Of a DNA stretch of 64,000 bases, positions 23,709-32,612 are shown in pieces. Numbering within the stretch: the first letter of the stretch is position 1; each line of letters starts with the position of its first letter. The stretch is taken from NCBI RefSeq assembly GCF_016908495.1, contig NZ_JAFBDZ010000001.1, positions 62,001 to 126,000 of the forward strand. The letters run 5' to 3'. The DNA is from Rossellomorea pakistanensis (lineage in GTDB: Bacteria > Bacillota > Bacilli > Bacillales > Bacillaceae_B). Both the position numbers and the translations under genes were made by a program. A model generated the notes under the pieces. That model did not search any database. It was given only the letters and a program-made list of their open reading frames with translations, and had not been told where the DNA came from.

Positions 23709-24032
23709 GTGCCATTCTATAACAAACTAGTAAGAGACCATATTCCAGAAATTATTGAAAACTCTGGAAAGAAGTTTTCAATAGAAATCTTGGATGATAC
23801 GAGATATATAGAAGAACTAAAAAAAAAGAGCTTTGAAGAGTTAGAGGAATATTGTGAGGCAGAAAGTAGAGAGGATGCACTTGAAGAAATGGCTGATCTT
23901 TTAGAGATTATGTACACTCTGGCAGAATATCACGGCTCTTCAATTGAAGAAGTCGAGAAAATTAGAGTGCAGAAAGCAGAGAAGCGTGGGGGATTTAGGG
24001 AGAAAATCTTTCTTGTCGAGGTTGAGGATTAA
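23709..24032 (+). CDS. MazG-like nucleotide pyrophosphohydrolase / phosphoribosyl-ATP pyrophosphohydrolase-like protein
   Basis: 107 aa from the GTG at 23709 (AGGAGTG upstream). NKLVRDHIPEII at the N-terminus and the acidic metal-binding helices EELEEYCEA and EDALEEMADLLEIM are the all-alpha NTP-PPase pattern (EExxE...ExxD). The YNKLVRDxIP opening is typical of small Bacillus and phage homologues of unknown substrate that are probably house-cleaning enzymes. Confidence 0.8.
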   Translation: MPFYNKLVRDHIPEIIENSGKKFSIEILDDTRYIEELKKKSFEELEEYCEAESREDALEEMADLLEIMYTLAEYHGSSIEEVEKIRVQKAEKRGGFREKIFLVEVED

Positions 24033-24034
24033 TA

Positions 24035-24118
24035 ATGTCTGAGCTTCAATTTATAACCTCACATTTAGGAAAGAACTTAGTTGAATATATTTCAAAAGCT
24101 AAAACAGTCTATATCTGA
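24035..24118 (+). pseudogene. 27-codon fragment, possibly 5' remnant of a larger gene
   Basis: ATG two bases after the MazG-like stop. It reads MSELQFITSHLGKNLVEYIS..., then a stop. The sequence resembles the opening of phospholipase-D-nuclease/helicase proteins (FITxxLG..LLE.I..A), but this is weak. The following 300 bp includes another AT-rich ORF (24214-24414) with no recognisable family. I read the stretch as decayed coding sequence. Confidence 0.25.
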
Positions 24119-24414
24119 AGAAGTCGCTCCATTCTTTCAGCATTATTTAACGAGTAAAAAGTATAGAAAAAGAACCGGTTTTTCCGAAAAACGAATCAAA
24201 AATCTTTGGGAGTTTGATGAAAGAGGCTAGTCTTATTGCTAAAATACCAATGTTAAAATGGAGTGGTAGTACAAAGGGGTTAATCAGTTTTGATAAAAAT
24301 AAATTTGAACTGAATTTTAGTATTAAGAACGAATGTGAAGTTTTGCTTTATCAATTTACAAAAAAAATTTGCGAATTTCGCTTACATTATTTTTTCAACG
24401 AAGAGAAGAACTAG

Positions 24415-24779
24415 ACAATAATATTTGATAGAGAATATTTATAAAGTAAGACTTGCAGAAAATTTAACCTTTACAGACTACACATGTAAGGGTTTTTTTC
24501 AATGTGTACATAAATGGATAATTATTTCGTTCCAAATCGACTACTCCTGGTTAAATTGATAGCTAAGAAATTGTTACCTACCTATTTTTTTAATAAAACT
24601 TACCTTTAATACCATTGGCTGTAGAACTATATTTTACTGTTTTAAGATTTTTGCTAATGAAGATTAAAAGTAATATTTAATATCTAATAAAAATATACTG
24701 ATTAGTGAAACACCATATCACTCAACGGTACAAAAAAGAGTTGTCTATTTGTTCAGACGCAATAAAGGGGGAATTTATT
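24415..24779. other. Intergenic, no gene recognised
   Basis: Very AT-rich. It separates the MazG-like region from the catabolic island. No operator or RNA motif is obvious. It ends in AAAGGGGGAA, the ribosome binding site of the CoA-transferase gene. Confidence 0.4.
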
Positions 24780-25967
24780 TTGTTTGAGCCATTGGAAGGG
24801 ATTCGGATCTTGGATTTATCAAGGATTTATGCATCTCCAGCAGGATCCATGATCTTGGGGGATCTTGGAGCGGATGTGATTCGTATTGAGTCACCAGAAG
24901 GAACGGATACGATGAGGGATTGGTGGCCGTTTGTAGAGGATCAAAGTACGTATTATCTTACGGCCAATCGAAATAAACGGTCTGTGACGATCAATCTTAA
25001 AAGTGAGAGTGGAAAGGAATTATTTTTGAAGCTGGTGAAGAATGCGGATGTGATCATGGAAAATTATAAAACAGGAACCCTTGAGCGATTAGGGCTTGGT
25101 TATGAGGAGCTTAAGAAACATAATCCAACTATTATCCTTTGTTCGGTTACAGGTTATGGACAAACGGGTCCCTATCGTAATGAGCCAGGGTATGATCCCG
25201 TGATTCAGGCGATTGGGGGATTAATGGATGTAACCGGTCATGCTGATGGAGACCCTACTCGAGTGGGACTTCCGGTCGTTGATATTATTGCTTCCCTGTA
25301 TACATCTGTAAGTATATTATCTGCTATTTTCGCAAGGAATAATGGTGGGGCAGGGCAACATATTGATATTTCTTTATTAGATGTTCAAATTAGTTCGTTA
25401 GCTAATGTGGCGAGTAGTTATTTGATGAAGGGATTTATCTCGAAACGAATGGGGAACCAGCATAATAATGTTGTCCCATATCAAGTGTTCCAATGCGAGG
25501 ATCGACCGATGATGATTGCTGTTGGGAATGATCAGCAATTTAAAAAGCTCTGTAATATTCTTGGTCGGCCAGAATGGATCACAGACGAAAAGTATAAAAC
25601 CAATGCGGCAAGGGTGGAAAATCGCGACGATATATCGACAAAAATTCAAGCCATTTTTAAAGAGAGAACGGCAGATGAATGGTTTAGATTACTGTCTGAA
25701 CAAGGGATTCCGTCTGGGCCCGTGAATAATGTTGAACAAGTATTCCAGCATCCACAGGTTCAAGCAAGGGAAATGGTAGAAGAGATTCCACACCCAACAC
25801 TTGGGAAGGTTAAATTAGTTAGAAATCCGATTCGCTTTTCTGATGCATCTCTGAAAATCAAAAAACATCCTCCACTATTAGGCGAGCACACGTTATCATT
25901 TCTAAAGGAAGAATTACATTTAGGAGATGATGAATTAGATATTTTACGAGCCCAAGGGGTTATTTAG
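24780..25967 (+). CDS. Class III CoA-transferase (CaiB/BaiF family)
   Basis: 395 aa from the TTG at 24780, 7 nt after AAAGGGGGAA; an in-frame extension to 24705 lacks family homology. PLEGIRILDLSRIYASPAGSMILGDLGADVIRIE, NRNKRSVTINLK, VIMENYKTGTLERLGLGYE and GYDPVIQAIGGLMDVTG are typical. The family moves CoA between organic acids via an aspartyl-CoA thioester, or acts on carnitine or bile-acid-like substrates. First gene of the catabolic island: it would activate the imported acid without ATP. No acyl-CoA ligase is seen nearby. Confidence 0.92.
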   Translation: MFEPLEGIRILDLSRIYASPAGSMILGDLGADVIRIESPEGTDTMRDWWPFVEDQSTYYLTANRNKRSVTINLKSESGKELFLKLVKNADVIMENYKTGTLERLGLGYEELKKHNPTIILCSVTGYGQTGPYRNEPGYDPVIQAIGGLMDVTGHADGDPTRVGLPVVDIIASLYTSVSILSAIFARNNGGAGQHIDISLLDVQISSLANVASSYLMKGFISKRMGNQHNNVVPYQVFQCEDRPMMIAVGNDQQFKKLCNILGRPEWITDEKYKTNAARVENRDDISTKIQAIFKERTADEWFRLLSEQGIPSGPVNNVEQVFQHPQVQAREMVEEIPHPTLGKVKLVRNPIRFSDASLKIKKHPPLLGEHTLSFLKEELHLGDDELDILRAQGVI

Positions 25968-26016
25968 TGATGTTCATTTCTTCAAGTTTAACTTAAAAAT
26001 GAATGGTGGTGATGGA

Positions 26017-27390
26017 ATGGAGGAAAGCAGACAGCACATGACCTTTAAAACTTTTTGTATATTAGCAATGTGTATACTCTATATTTTCTCGTTTTTTCTT
26101 CCATATCCATTCATTCGAATTATATTAGCGATTATTACGATTCTCGTTTTTATTTATAGTTGTTATCAAGCTAAACCCTTTTTTAAAGTCATTAGTCTTC
26201 TTATGCTTTCTGCAGGTTTTTGTTTAACTATTATTACTGGAAAAGGCCTAGAAGGGATCCAAGCTGGAATCATTTCTAATGTTCCACTACTCACCTTAAT
26301 AATTCTCGTTCCGCTTATCGCTATTCCCTTAAAGGTTGGTCGGTATTTACAAGCTTGTCACTATTATATTGAGAAATTCATCAGTAAACCTAAGCTCTTG
26401 TTTGCCAACCTTACAACCTTTTTATTTTTATTCGGACCTGTATTAAATATAGGAACGATTCGACTGCTTGATGATGTTGTTCAAAAATTTACGATTTCCC
26501 CAAAGCTACTTGCGAAAGGGTATTTAACCGGTTTTTCAACAGTCGTATTATGGTCACCTTATTTCGCTTCTGTCGGACTTGTCACTCATTATTTACACAT
26601 ATCTATAGTGAGTTATTTTGCCATTAGCATCCCATTTGCGATTCTGCAATTAATCGTAGCGAATTTTCTTTTTCAATTCACGGCTAGAAATCAGGACCTT
26701 CAAATCGAACAAGGACCGATTCATTCGATTACATCTAGTCATGATCGAAAGAAAATATGGGGATTGTTGATCATCGTCTTTACCTTAATGTGTAGTGTTC
26801 TTTTCTTAGAGAGGCTGACTCATTGGCCAATGCTTTTACTTGTCAGCATTATATCGCTTCTTTTTCCTTTAGGATGGATCATATTTTCAAAACGGAAAAG
26901 ACTATTTGCACAGCATCTATTTCAGTTTAGAAATCAATCGCTTTTACAGATGGATAACGAAATCGTGATGTTTATTAGTGCAGGGCTCTTTGGTGCGTCT
27001 TTAACAGGGACAGACTTTGCCGAAACTATTGGGAATATGATGAACACGATTTCTTCTGTATCCTTTCTACTATTTATTTTAGTAACGATTTTATCTTTCA
27101 TCACTCTAACTCTCATCGGCTTTCATCCTATCATTTTTGTCATTCCGGTAATCTCTCAAGTCGACCCGATCGTCATTGGAACAACTCCAGAAGTGGTGGC
27201 CATAATCTTTATGCTCTCTTGGTCATTATCTGCGGTGATAAGTCCTATTAATCCACTAAATATTCTTGTTAGTAGTCTGGTGAAGAAGAAATCTTCCGTT
27301 GTAGGGCTAAAGTGGAACGGAAAATTCGTCATCACGATTCTATTGATTGGAATCCTATATATTTACTTCGTTCAAAACGTTCTCGTCTGA
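26017..27390 (+). CDS. Multi-pass membrane permease (ion-transporter-superfamily-like, substrate unknown)
   Basis: About 457 aa from the ATG at 26017 (GGTGGTG upstream). At least ten hydrophobic segments. Two symmetric re-entrant-like motifs, LWSPYFASVGLV in the first half and AVISPINPLNILV in the second, are reminiscent of the SNT/SP hairpins of ArsB/NhaD or SLC13-type transporters. It lies directly after the CoA-transferase gene. A TRAP transporter follows, so the island may have two uptake routes or an importer plus an exporter. Confidence 0.6.
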   Translation: MEESRQHMTFKTFCILAMCILYIFSFFLPYPFIRIILAIITILVFIYSCYQAKPFFKVISLLMLSAGFCLTIITGKGLEGIQAGIISNVPLLTLIILVPLIAIPLKVGRYLQACHYYIEKFISKPKLLFANLTTFLFLFGPVLNIGTIRLLDDVVQKFTISPKLLAKGYLTGFSTVVLWSPYFASVGLVTHYLHISIVSYFAISIPFAILQLIVANFLFQFTARNQDLQIEQGPIHSITSSHDRKKIWGLLIIVFTLMCSVLFLERLTHWPMLLLVSIISLLFPLGWIIFSKRKRLFAQHLFQFRNQSLLQMDNEIVMFISAGLFGASLTGTDFAETIGNMMNTISSVSFLLFILVTILSFITLTLIGFHPIIFVIPVISQVDPIVIGTTPEVVAIIFMLSWSLSAVISPINPLNILVSSLVKKKSSVVGLKWNGKFVITILLIGILYIYFVQNVLV

Positions 27391-27453
27391 AAGTTACAGA
27401 AAATTAAATCATATTGTATCGGAGAACGGAATACAATACTGCATAACGGTATA

Positions 27454-27466
27454 GAACAAGTTGTTC
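27454..27466. promoter_or_regulatory. Palindrome GAACAAGTTGTTC upstream of dctP
   Basis: Perfect 6-bp arms around a central G, about 110 bp before dctP. Candidate operator for the IclR regulator encoded in the same cluster (inference). Confidence 0.4.
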
Positions 27467-27477
27467 CTGGAGGTGAA

Positions 27478-27516
27478 ATGTTAAACGAACGCTTTTTTGT
27501 AAACGTTTTCCATTAA
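27478..27516 (+). CDS. 12-aa leader ORF before dctP
   Basis: Good ribosome binding site TGGAGGTG, then ATG and MLNERFFVNVFH-stop. The TAA overlaps an ATG (TAATG) that is in frame with dctP, whose true lipoprotein start is 57 bp further on. It could be a regulatory leader or an accident. It covers the cre-like site. Confidence 0.3.
   Translation: MLNERFFVNVFH
27497..27511. promoter_or_regulatory. cre-like CcpA site
   Basis: TTGTAAACGTTTTCC matches WTGNAARCGNWWWCA except the last base. Placed between the presumed promoter and dctP, it would give catabolite repression of the TRAP operon as a roadblock. Confidence 0.6.
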
Positions 27517-27572
27517 TGCTCAAAATTGCTTTAGGTGTAGCCTTTTATTATTCGAATGAACAAGGGGGCATA

Positions 27573-28625
27573 ATGTTGAAGGGTAAAAAGTGGGGAATAT
27601 CAGTCGTTTTGTTGGTGATCATGATGGTGGTGAGTGCATGCGGTCAATCAGCAGCACAACAAAAGGATCAAACAGCTGAATCTAAGGACGGTGTCATCAC
27701 ATTAAAAGTAGCTGACTCGTTTCCAACCAGTCATAATCTCTCACAAGAAGGGGCTGTTTACTGGATGGATAGAGTAGAAGAATTAACAGATGGCAAAGTG
27801 AAATTTGAATATTTTCCTGCTGAACAGCTAGGGAAAGCCGATGACTTATTAGACGCAGCAAAAAACAAAGTTGCGGATGTTGCTTATGTAGGGATCGGGT
27901 ATGTGGCCGATAAATTGCCATTAAGTGGAGTTGGAGAACTTCCTAATGCCTTTGATACATCTGTCAAGGGAACAAAAGCTTATTGGAAAGTAACACAAGA
28001 CATTCTATTAGAAGAAGAATTCTTGAAAAATGGTATTCGTCCCGTCTATGCCGTTACGTTACCTCCATACCAAGTCATGACCACCCAAAAACCAGTTAAA
28101 GAACTAAGCGATATGAAGGGGATAAAGGTTCGTAGTGGCGGGGGAGCACAAAGTCTAACGATTGAGAAATTGGGCGGAACTCCCGTATCGATGCCAGCTC
28201 CAGAAATTTATACAGCGATGGAAAGAAAAACAATTGATGGTACGGTGTTTGCCTTACCTAGTGTGAAACCATATCAATTAGAAGAACAGCTGAAGTATAT
28301 TACCGAAAATGCGAATTTAGGGAGTTTTATCGTTTCCTATTGTATTAATGAAAATGTTTGGCAATCTTTACCTGATGATGTAAAAGCAGCCATGACTAAA
28401 GCTGGAGGAGAAACAATGGAACACCTGTCACAGTATTTAGATGATTTAACAGAAAAAGAAAAGAAAGAATTTATGGCTAAAGGAATTGAATTCACAGAAG
28501 TGGATGAAGAGGCTATACAAAAAAAGACAAAGGCGGTTTGGGACGACTGGGCAAAAGAACTTAATAAACGAGGTTTAGCTGCAACAAAGGTAGTCGATTC
28601 TTTCCGTGAGGCTCTAGAGGAATAA
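27573..28625 (+). CDS. dctP: TRAP transporter solute-binding lipoprotein (DctP family)
   Basis: 350 aa from the ATG at 27573 with AAGGGGGCATA upstream. A lipoprotein signal peptide ends SACG (lipobox). The mature protein begins ITLKVADSFPTSHN; MKGIKVRSGGGAQS carries the conserved arginine that salts the substrate carboxylate, and EIYTAMERKTIDGTVF is the family signature. It captures a carboxylate outside the membrane for DctQM. The exact ligand is unknown. Confidence 0.92.
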   Translation: MLKGKKWGISVVLLVIMMVVSACGQSAAQQKDQTAESKDGVITLKVADSFPTSHNLSQEGAVYWMDRVEELTDGKVKFEYFPAEQLGKADDLLDAAKNKVADVAYVGIGYVADKLPLSGVGELPNAFDTSVKGTKAYWKVTQDILLEEEFLKNGIRPVYAVTLPPYQVMTTQKPVKELSDMKGIKVRSGGGAQSLTIEKLGGTPVSMPAPEIYTAMERKTIDGTVFALPSVKPYQLEEQLKYITENANLGSFIVSYCINENVWQSLPDDVKAAMTKAGGETMEHLSQYLDDLTEKEKKEFMAKGIEFTEVDEEAIQKKTKAVWDDWAKELNKRGLAATKVVDSFREALEE

Positions 28626-28651
28626 ACTCTCGAAGGTTAAAAGGAGTGCCT

Positions 28652-29167
28652 ATGAAAAAATTAAAAATTATTTTTCCGAAAATCGAATCATTCTTACAAG
28701 TCGTTGGTTACATTGCCCTTTTCATGATGATGTTATTAATTACGGTCGATACGGCAGGGCGGTATTTTTTTAATCAACCCATTCATGGCGCCTTTGAGAT
28801 CACGGAAGATTATTTAATGGTAATGGTTGTCTTCCTAGGACTTAGTTATAGCTACAAAAAAGGAGAACATATCAAAATCGATTTGTTATACCGGCACTTT
28901 CCTGACAAGGTAAAGGCTATGGTCGATTGCTTAGGGTTGTTATTAACGGTTGTGTTATTTAGTTTAATCACGTATCAAGGTTATCGTTTAACCTTTGAAG
29001 CCTGGATCCAAAAGCAATATATCTTTGGAGTGATCTCGCTTCCATCCTTTCTATCTTATATATGGGTCCCGGTCGGAAGTGCGGTTTTAACGATTCGATT
29101 ACTCATTGAATTCATTAAAACGGTTCGAACCCTTTTTGGGGTGAAAAAGGGACCAGCAAACGTTTAA
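28652..29167 (+). CDS. dctQ: TRAP transporter small permease (DctQ)
   Basis: 171 aa from the ATG at 28652 (AAAAGGAGTG upstream). Four membrane segments; TAGRYFFNQPIHGAFEITE and LSYSYKKGEHIKIDLL are the DctQ signature. It forms the membrane complex with DctM. The gene is followed by a strong terminator inside the operon. Confidence 0.9.
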   Translation: MKKLKIIFPKIESFLQVVGYIALFMMMLLITVDTAGRYFFNQPIHGAFEITEDYLMVMVVFLGLSYSYKKGEHIKIDLLYRHFPDKVKAMVDCLGLLLTVVLFSLITYQGYRLTFEAWIQKQYIFGVISLPSFLSYIWVPVGSAVLTIRLLIEFIKTVRTLFGVKKGPANV

Positions 29168-29218
29168 GAACGATAGGGTCGAATCTAATGTTTTATTCTC
29201 GCTATCGTTCTTTTTTTC
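29167..29218 (+). terminator. Intra-operon terminator/attenuator between dctQ and dctM
   Basis: AAGAACGATAG (29167-29177) pairs perfectly with CTATCGTTCTT (29202-29212), followed by seven Ts. It starts at the dctQ stop codon. Confidence 0.75.
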
Positions 29219-29281
29219 TTAAATAAGAAAATATAGGTTTGGGCACCAATACGACCATTAAAGAGTAAAGGAGTGTTGCAA

Positions 29282-30571
29282 GTGACCGTTGTGCTCCCTG
29301 TTATTGGACTTCTCGTTCTTATTTTAATCGGCATTCCTATTGGGTTTTCCCTTCTTATTGCTGGAGGTCTTGGCCTGTTTTTAAACAGTGGGATGGAAGC
29401 GATGAATGGGATTTTACAAACGACTCCACATGCAAGTGCAGCTAGCTTTGTCTTAACCACTATTCCCATGTTTATTTTATTAGCAGAATTCACCACTAGT
29501 AGTGGGATTACGACAAAAGCGTTTAAAGCATGCCACCGCTGGGTTGGGCATTTACCTGGAGGACTTGCGATTGCAACTGTACTAGCAAGTGCTGGATTAG
29601 CGGCTATTTCAGGCTCAAGTACCGCTTCAGCTGCGACAATGGCCAAAACAGCCGTTCCAGAAATGAGAAAGTATAAATATAAAGATAGTTTTTCAGTGGG
29701 AATTGTAAGTGTTGCAGGGACACTCGCCATTATGATTCCCCCAAGTATTATTCTAATCATCTATGGGATTTTAACGGAGGTTCCCATCGCACCTTTATTA
29801 ATAGCGGGGATTGTCCCTGGTGTGTTAACCGCTCTAGGGTTTATTCTCTCGATCTATATAACGGCTAAAAGGCAGCCAGAAATGGCGCCAAAAGCTGAGC
29901 CGTTTCCAATAAAGGAAAAAGTACAATCCTTAAAAGGGATATGGCCAATGATGATTTTAATTTTTCTCATAGTTGTGGCCATCTATACAGGAGCTGTCAC
30001 GCCGACAGAAGCTGGTGCAGTAGGAGCGTTTTTTTCATTCCTGATAGCGGTTTTCCTGTTTTCCACCAAGTTTCCACAAATTAAGCATGCATTAAATCAG
30101 ACAATGAAGACCACGTGTATGATCTTTGTGATTATTATTGGTGCAATGGTCTTCGGTTATTTTCTAACGGCAACACAAGTGACACAACAACTAATCTCCT
30201 TTGTTGGAGAACTTCCTGTCCATCCTTATGTCATTATGGGAATCATTGTACTCATTTACCTATTATTAGGGACGTTTATGGACCAATTGGCGATCTTGTT
30301 TTTGACGATTCCGCTCACCTTTCCAATTGCTCAATCACTTGGATTCGATCCGATTTGGTTTGGGATTATCGTGACGAAAACAGCGGAAATTGGTTTAATT
30401 ACACCCCCACTAGGAATGAATGTGTATATCGCTTCTAGTGCAGCGAAAGTCCCTGTTACGGAAGCGTTTAAAGGGGTTTGGAAATTACTTGTTGTAGAGT
30501 TTATCATTTTAATCCTGCTTTTTTTCTTCCCATTACTTTCCACTTGGCTGCCAAGTCAAATGAATATGTAG
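29282..30571 (+). CDS. dctM: TRAP transporter large permease (DctM)
   Basis: 429 aa from the GTG at 29282, 8 nt after AAAGGAG. About twelve membrane segments; AAISGSSTASAATMAKTAVPEM-type block, GIVSVAGTLAIMIPPSI and EIGLITPPLGMNVYI are diagnostic of the DctM/Na+-coupled TRAP channel. Completes the DctPQM importer. Confidence 0.93.
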   Translation: MTVVLPVIGLLVLILIGIPIGFSLLIAGGLGLFLNSGMEAMNGILQTTPHASAASFVLTTIPMFILLAEFTTSSGITTKAFKACHRWVGHLPGGLAIATVLASAGLAAISGSSTASAATMAKTAVPEMRKYKYKDSFSVGIVSVAGTLAIMIPPSIILIIYGILTEVPIAPLLIAGIVPGVLTALGFILSIYITAKRQPEMAPKAEPFPIKEKVQSLKGIWPMMILIFLIVVAIYTGAVTPTEAGAVGAFFSFLIAVFLFSTKFPQIKHALNQTMKTTCMIFVIIIGAMVFGYFLTATQVTQQLISFVGELPVHPYVIMGIIVLIYLLLGTFMDQLAILFLTIPLTFPIAQSLGFDPIWFGIIVTKTAEIGLITPPLGMNVYIASSAAKVPVTEAFKGVWKLLVVEFIILILLFFFPLLSTWLPSQMNM

Positions 30572-30581
30572 GAGGCTTACG

Positions 30582-30923
30582 ATGAGTTACTGGAAATATC
30601 TTGATCAAGTAGAAGGCTATTTCCCGCCAGGGCATAGTGGAACGTTTAATAGAAGGATTATTGGCAAGGAAGATGGAATTCAAAGAGTAGAAATGATTTT
30701 TGGAGAAATGGAGGTTGGGGGTGAAGCGGAAGAGCATTCACATGATGATATAGAACAATTGATGTATATCTTGGAAGGAAAGATGTATGTGGAAATTGGA
30801 GGAGAAAAAGCAGAGCTTACAGAAGGTTGTGCTTTATCGATTCCACCGAAAGTATCACATTTTGTAAAGAATAGTGGGAAAAGTAAACTGCGCTTTATCC
30901 TTATTTATTCCCCACATAAATAG
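30582..30923 (+). CDS. Cupin domain protein
   Basis: 113 aa single beta-barrel cupin. Motif 1 is EEHSHDDIEQLMYILEG (metal histidines and glutamate); motif 2 is PPKVSHFVKNSG (histidine). It lies 10 bp after dctM in the operon. Small cupins in catabolic clusters act as isomerases, dioxygenases or ligand sensors; which applies here cannot be told. Confidence 0.85.
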   Translation: MSYWKYLDQVEGYFPPGHSGTFNRRIIGKEDGIQRVEMIFGEMEVGGEAEEHSHDDIEQLMYILEGKMYVEIGGEKAELTEGCALSIPPKVSHFVKNSGKSKLRFILIYSPHK

Positions 30924-31002
30924 TTACGTCAGCACTTCAAAAATAACAATAGATCAATATAGTACTATTTTTAAATAATAACCAGTATTGGAGTGGGGAA
31001 AT

Positions 31003-31758
31003 GTGACAGAACAATCGATGCAGACGATTACGAGAGCGGTCAATATTTTAAAGGCTTTTTCACAAAAAGAGAAAGAACTTTCCTTGGCTGATCTTCATCG
31101 GAAATTAGGATTATCAAAATCTAGTTTACAACGTATTTTAAATACACTTGTATTGCAGGGGCTTATCGATAAAGATGAGAATAGAAAAACTTATAGGCTT
31201 GGGATTGAGTTGTATTTTCTAGGACATTTAGTAGAAGAAAACTCAAATTTAATGTCGATTGCCAAGCCTTATATGACACACTTAAATAAGTGCTTCGATG
31301 AAACGATTTCTTTAAGTATTATTCATCATAATAAGCGAAAATGTATTGGCTATATTGCCAGTAATCATGAACTGGCGGCACTAACTTATATTGGGCAGTA
31401 TTCCCCTTTATATGCAGGATCATCTGCTAAATGCTTAATGGCGTATTTGCCGGATGAAGAAGTAGAAGCACTATTAGAAGGAGAAGATTTTGAATCGTTT
31501 ACCAATAAAACAATTAGGAACAAGGAAACGTTACTAGTAGAACTAGATACGATTCGCAAAAATGGATATTCCATTAGCTATGGGGAACGTGTACCAGGTA
31601 CATTTTCTATTAGTGCACCAATTATCGACCGCTTCAATCGAGTGATTGCCGCTCTTTCAATTCTAATGCCTACTGTTCGAGTTAAGGAAACTCAGATAGA
31701 ACAATATATTGAGCAAGTGAAAGAAACGGCACAACTCATTTCTATGAAATTATCATAA
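31003..31758 (+). CDS. IclR family transcriptional regulator
   Basis: 251 aa from the GTG at 31003 (GGAGTGGGG upstream). The N-terminal winged helix is ITRAVNILKAFS, SLADLHRKLGLSKSSLQRILNTL; the C-terminal effector domain includes YSPLYAGSSAKCLMAYL and GERVPGTFSISAPI. Located inside the cluster on the same strand, it is the likely local regulator responding to the substrate or its CoA ester. Confidence 0.92.
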   Translation: MTEQSMQTITRAVNILKAFSQKEKELSLADLHRKLGLSKSSLQRILNTLVLQGLIDKDENRKTYRLGIELYFLGHLVEENSNLMSIAKPYMTHLNKCFDETISLSIIHHNKRKCIGYIASNHELAALTYIGQYSPLYAGSSAKCLMAYLPDEEVEALLEGEDFESFTNKTIRNKETLLVELDTIRKNGYSISYGERVPGTFSISAPIIDRFNRVIAALSILMPTVRVKETQIEQYIEQVKETAQLISMKLS

Positions 31759-31773
31759 AAGGGGAAGGGATAT

Positions 31774-32592
31774 ATGAAGGATTTACTTTTTGATGTTAAT
31801 GATGGAATTGCGACGATCACGTTAAATCGTCCGAATGCACGAAATGCATTTAGTATGCAGATGATCGAGCTATGGATTCAAGCACTACAAAAAGTGAGAG
31901 ATCATGATGACATCCGTGTGTTGGTCCTAACGGGAAATGGAAGGTCCTTCTGTGCCGGTGGCGATATTAAAGCAATGAAAAGCGGAAAAGGGTTTCTAGA
32001 TCTAACGGGCTATGAAAAGGAAGACTTCTCATCATCCAGTCTTGAGAGGAAGAATAGCTTATGGAAGCATGTTCAACGCATTCCAATATTAATGGAGGAA
32101 ATCGATAAGCCAACGATAGCCGCTGTAAATGGTGATGCCATTGGGGCAGGGTTAGATATGGCTTTACAATGTGATATGAGAATTTCATCTGATCAAGCTA
32201 GATTTGGTGAGGGATATGTCAATGTCGGCATTGTCCCAGGTGACGGTGGCGGATATTATTTACCGAGAATCATTGGGATCGACAAGGCGTTAGATCTACT
32301 TTGGAGTGGCAGGATCATCGATGCTCACGAAGCCAGTAAGATAGGCTTAATCACGAAAATGGTTTCCCACGAAGAACTCATGGTAGAGACGAATTCGCTG
32401 GCGAGACGTCTTGCGGATGGACCACAACAGGCCATACGTTTGATTAAGAGGACGGTTTATCAAGGGTTAAAAACCGATTTAAGAACTTCATTAGATATGG
32501 TTTCTTCCTTTATGGGGATTGTAACAGAGCATCCGGATTACAAGGAAGGGTTAAGTGCCATTATAGAAAAGCGCAAGCCTGATTTTGAATGA
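31774..32592 (+). CDS. Crotonase superfamily (enoyl-CoA hydratase/isomerase-like), altered catalytic glutamates
   Basis: 272 aa. The oxyanion-hole segments GRSFCAGGDIKAM and AVNGDAIGAGLDMAL are intact. The position of the first hydratase glutamate (usually FGxPE) reads FGEGYVNVG with tyrosine, and the second (usually KAMEL) reads KALDL with aspartate; GIVPGDGG replaces GIIPGAGG. So it need not be a classical hydratase: isomerase, hydrolase or ring-cleaving crotonase activity are alternatives. Overlaps the next upstream reading frame by 4 bp, but the ACAD start is probably at 32613. Confidence 0.85.
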   Translation: MKDLLFDVNDGIATITLNRPNARNAFSMQMIELWIQALQKVRDHDDIRVLVLTGNGRSFCAGGDIKAMKSGKGFLDLTGYEKEDFSSSSLERKNSLWKHVQRIPILMEEIDKPTIAAVNGDAIGAGLDMALQCDMRISSDQARFGEGYVNVGIVPGDGGGYYLPRIIGIDKALDLLWSGRIIDAHEASKIGLITKMVSHEELMVETNSLARRLADGPQQAIRLIKRTVYQGLKTDLRTSLDMVSSFMGIVTEHPDYKEGLSAIIEKRKPDFE

Positions 32593-32612
32593 TTCAGGAA
32601 AGGATGAGTAGC

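Noticed and set aside
24214..24414. 66-codon frame in an AT-rich stretch
   Set aside because: No family and weak start signals; possibly decayed coding sequence, but it cannot be supported as a gene.
29185..29760. A 191-codon minus-strand frame
   Set aside because: Antisense to dctM with no ribosome binding site or family similarity; the plus-strand DctM protein is unambiguous.
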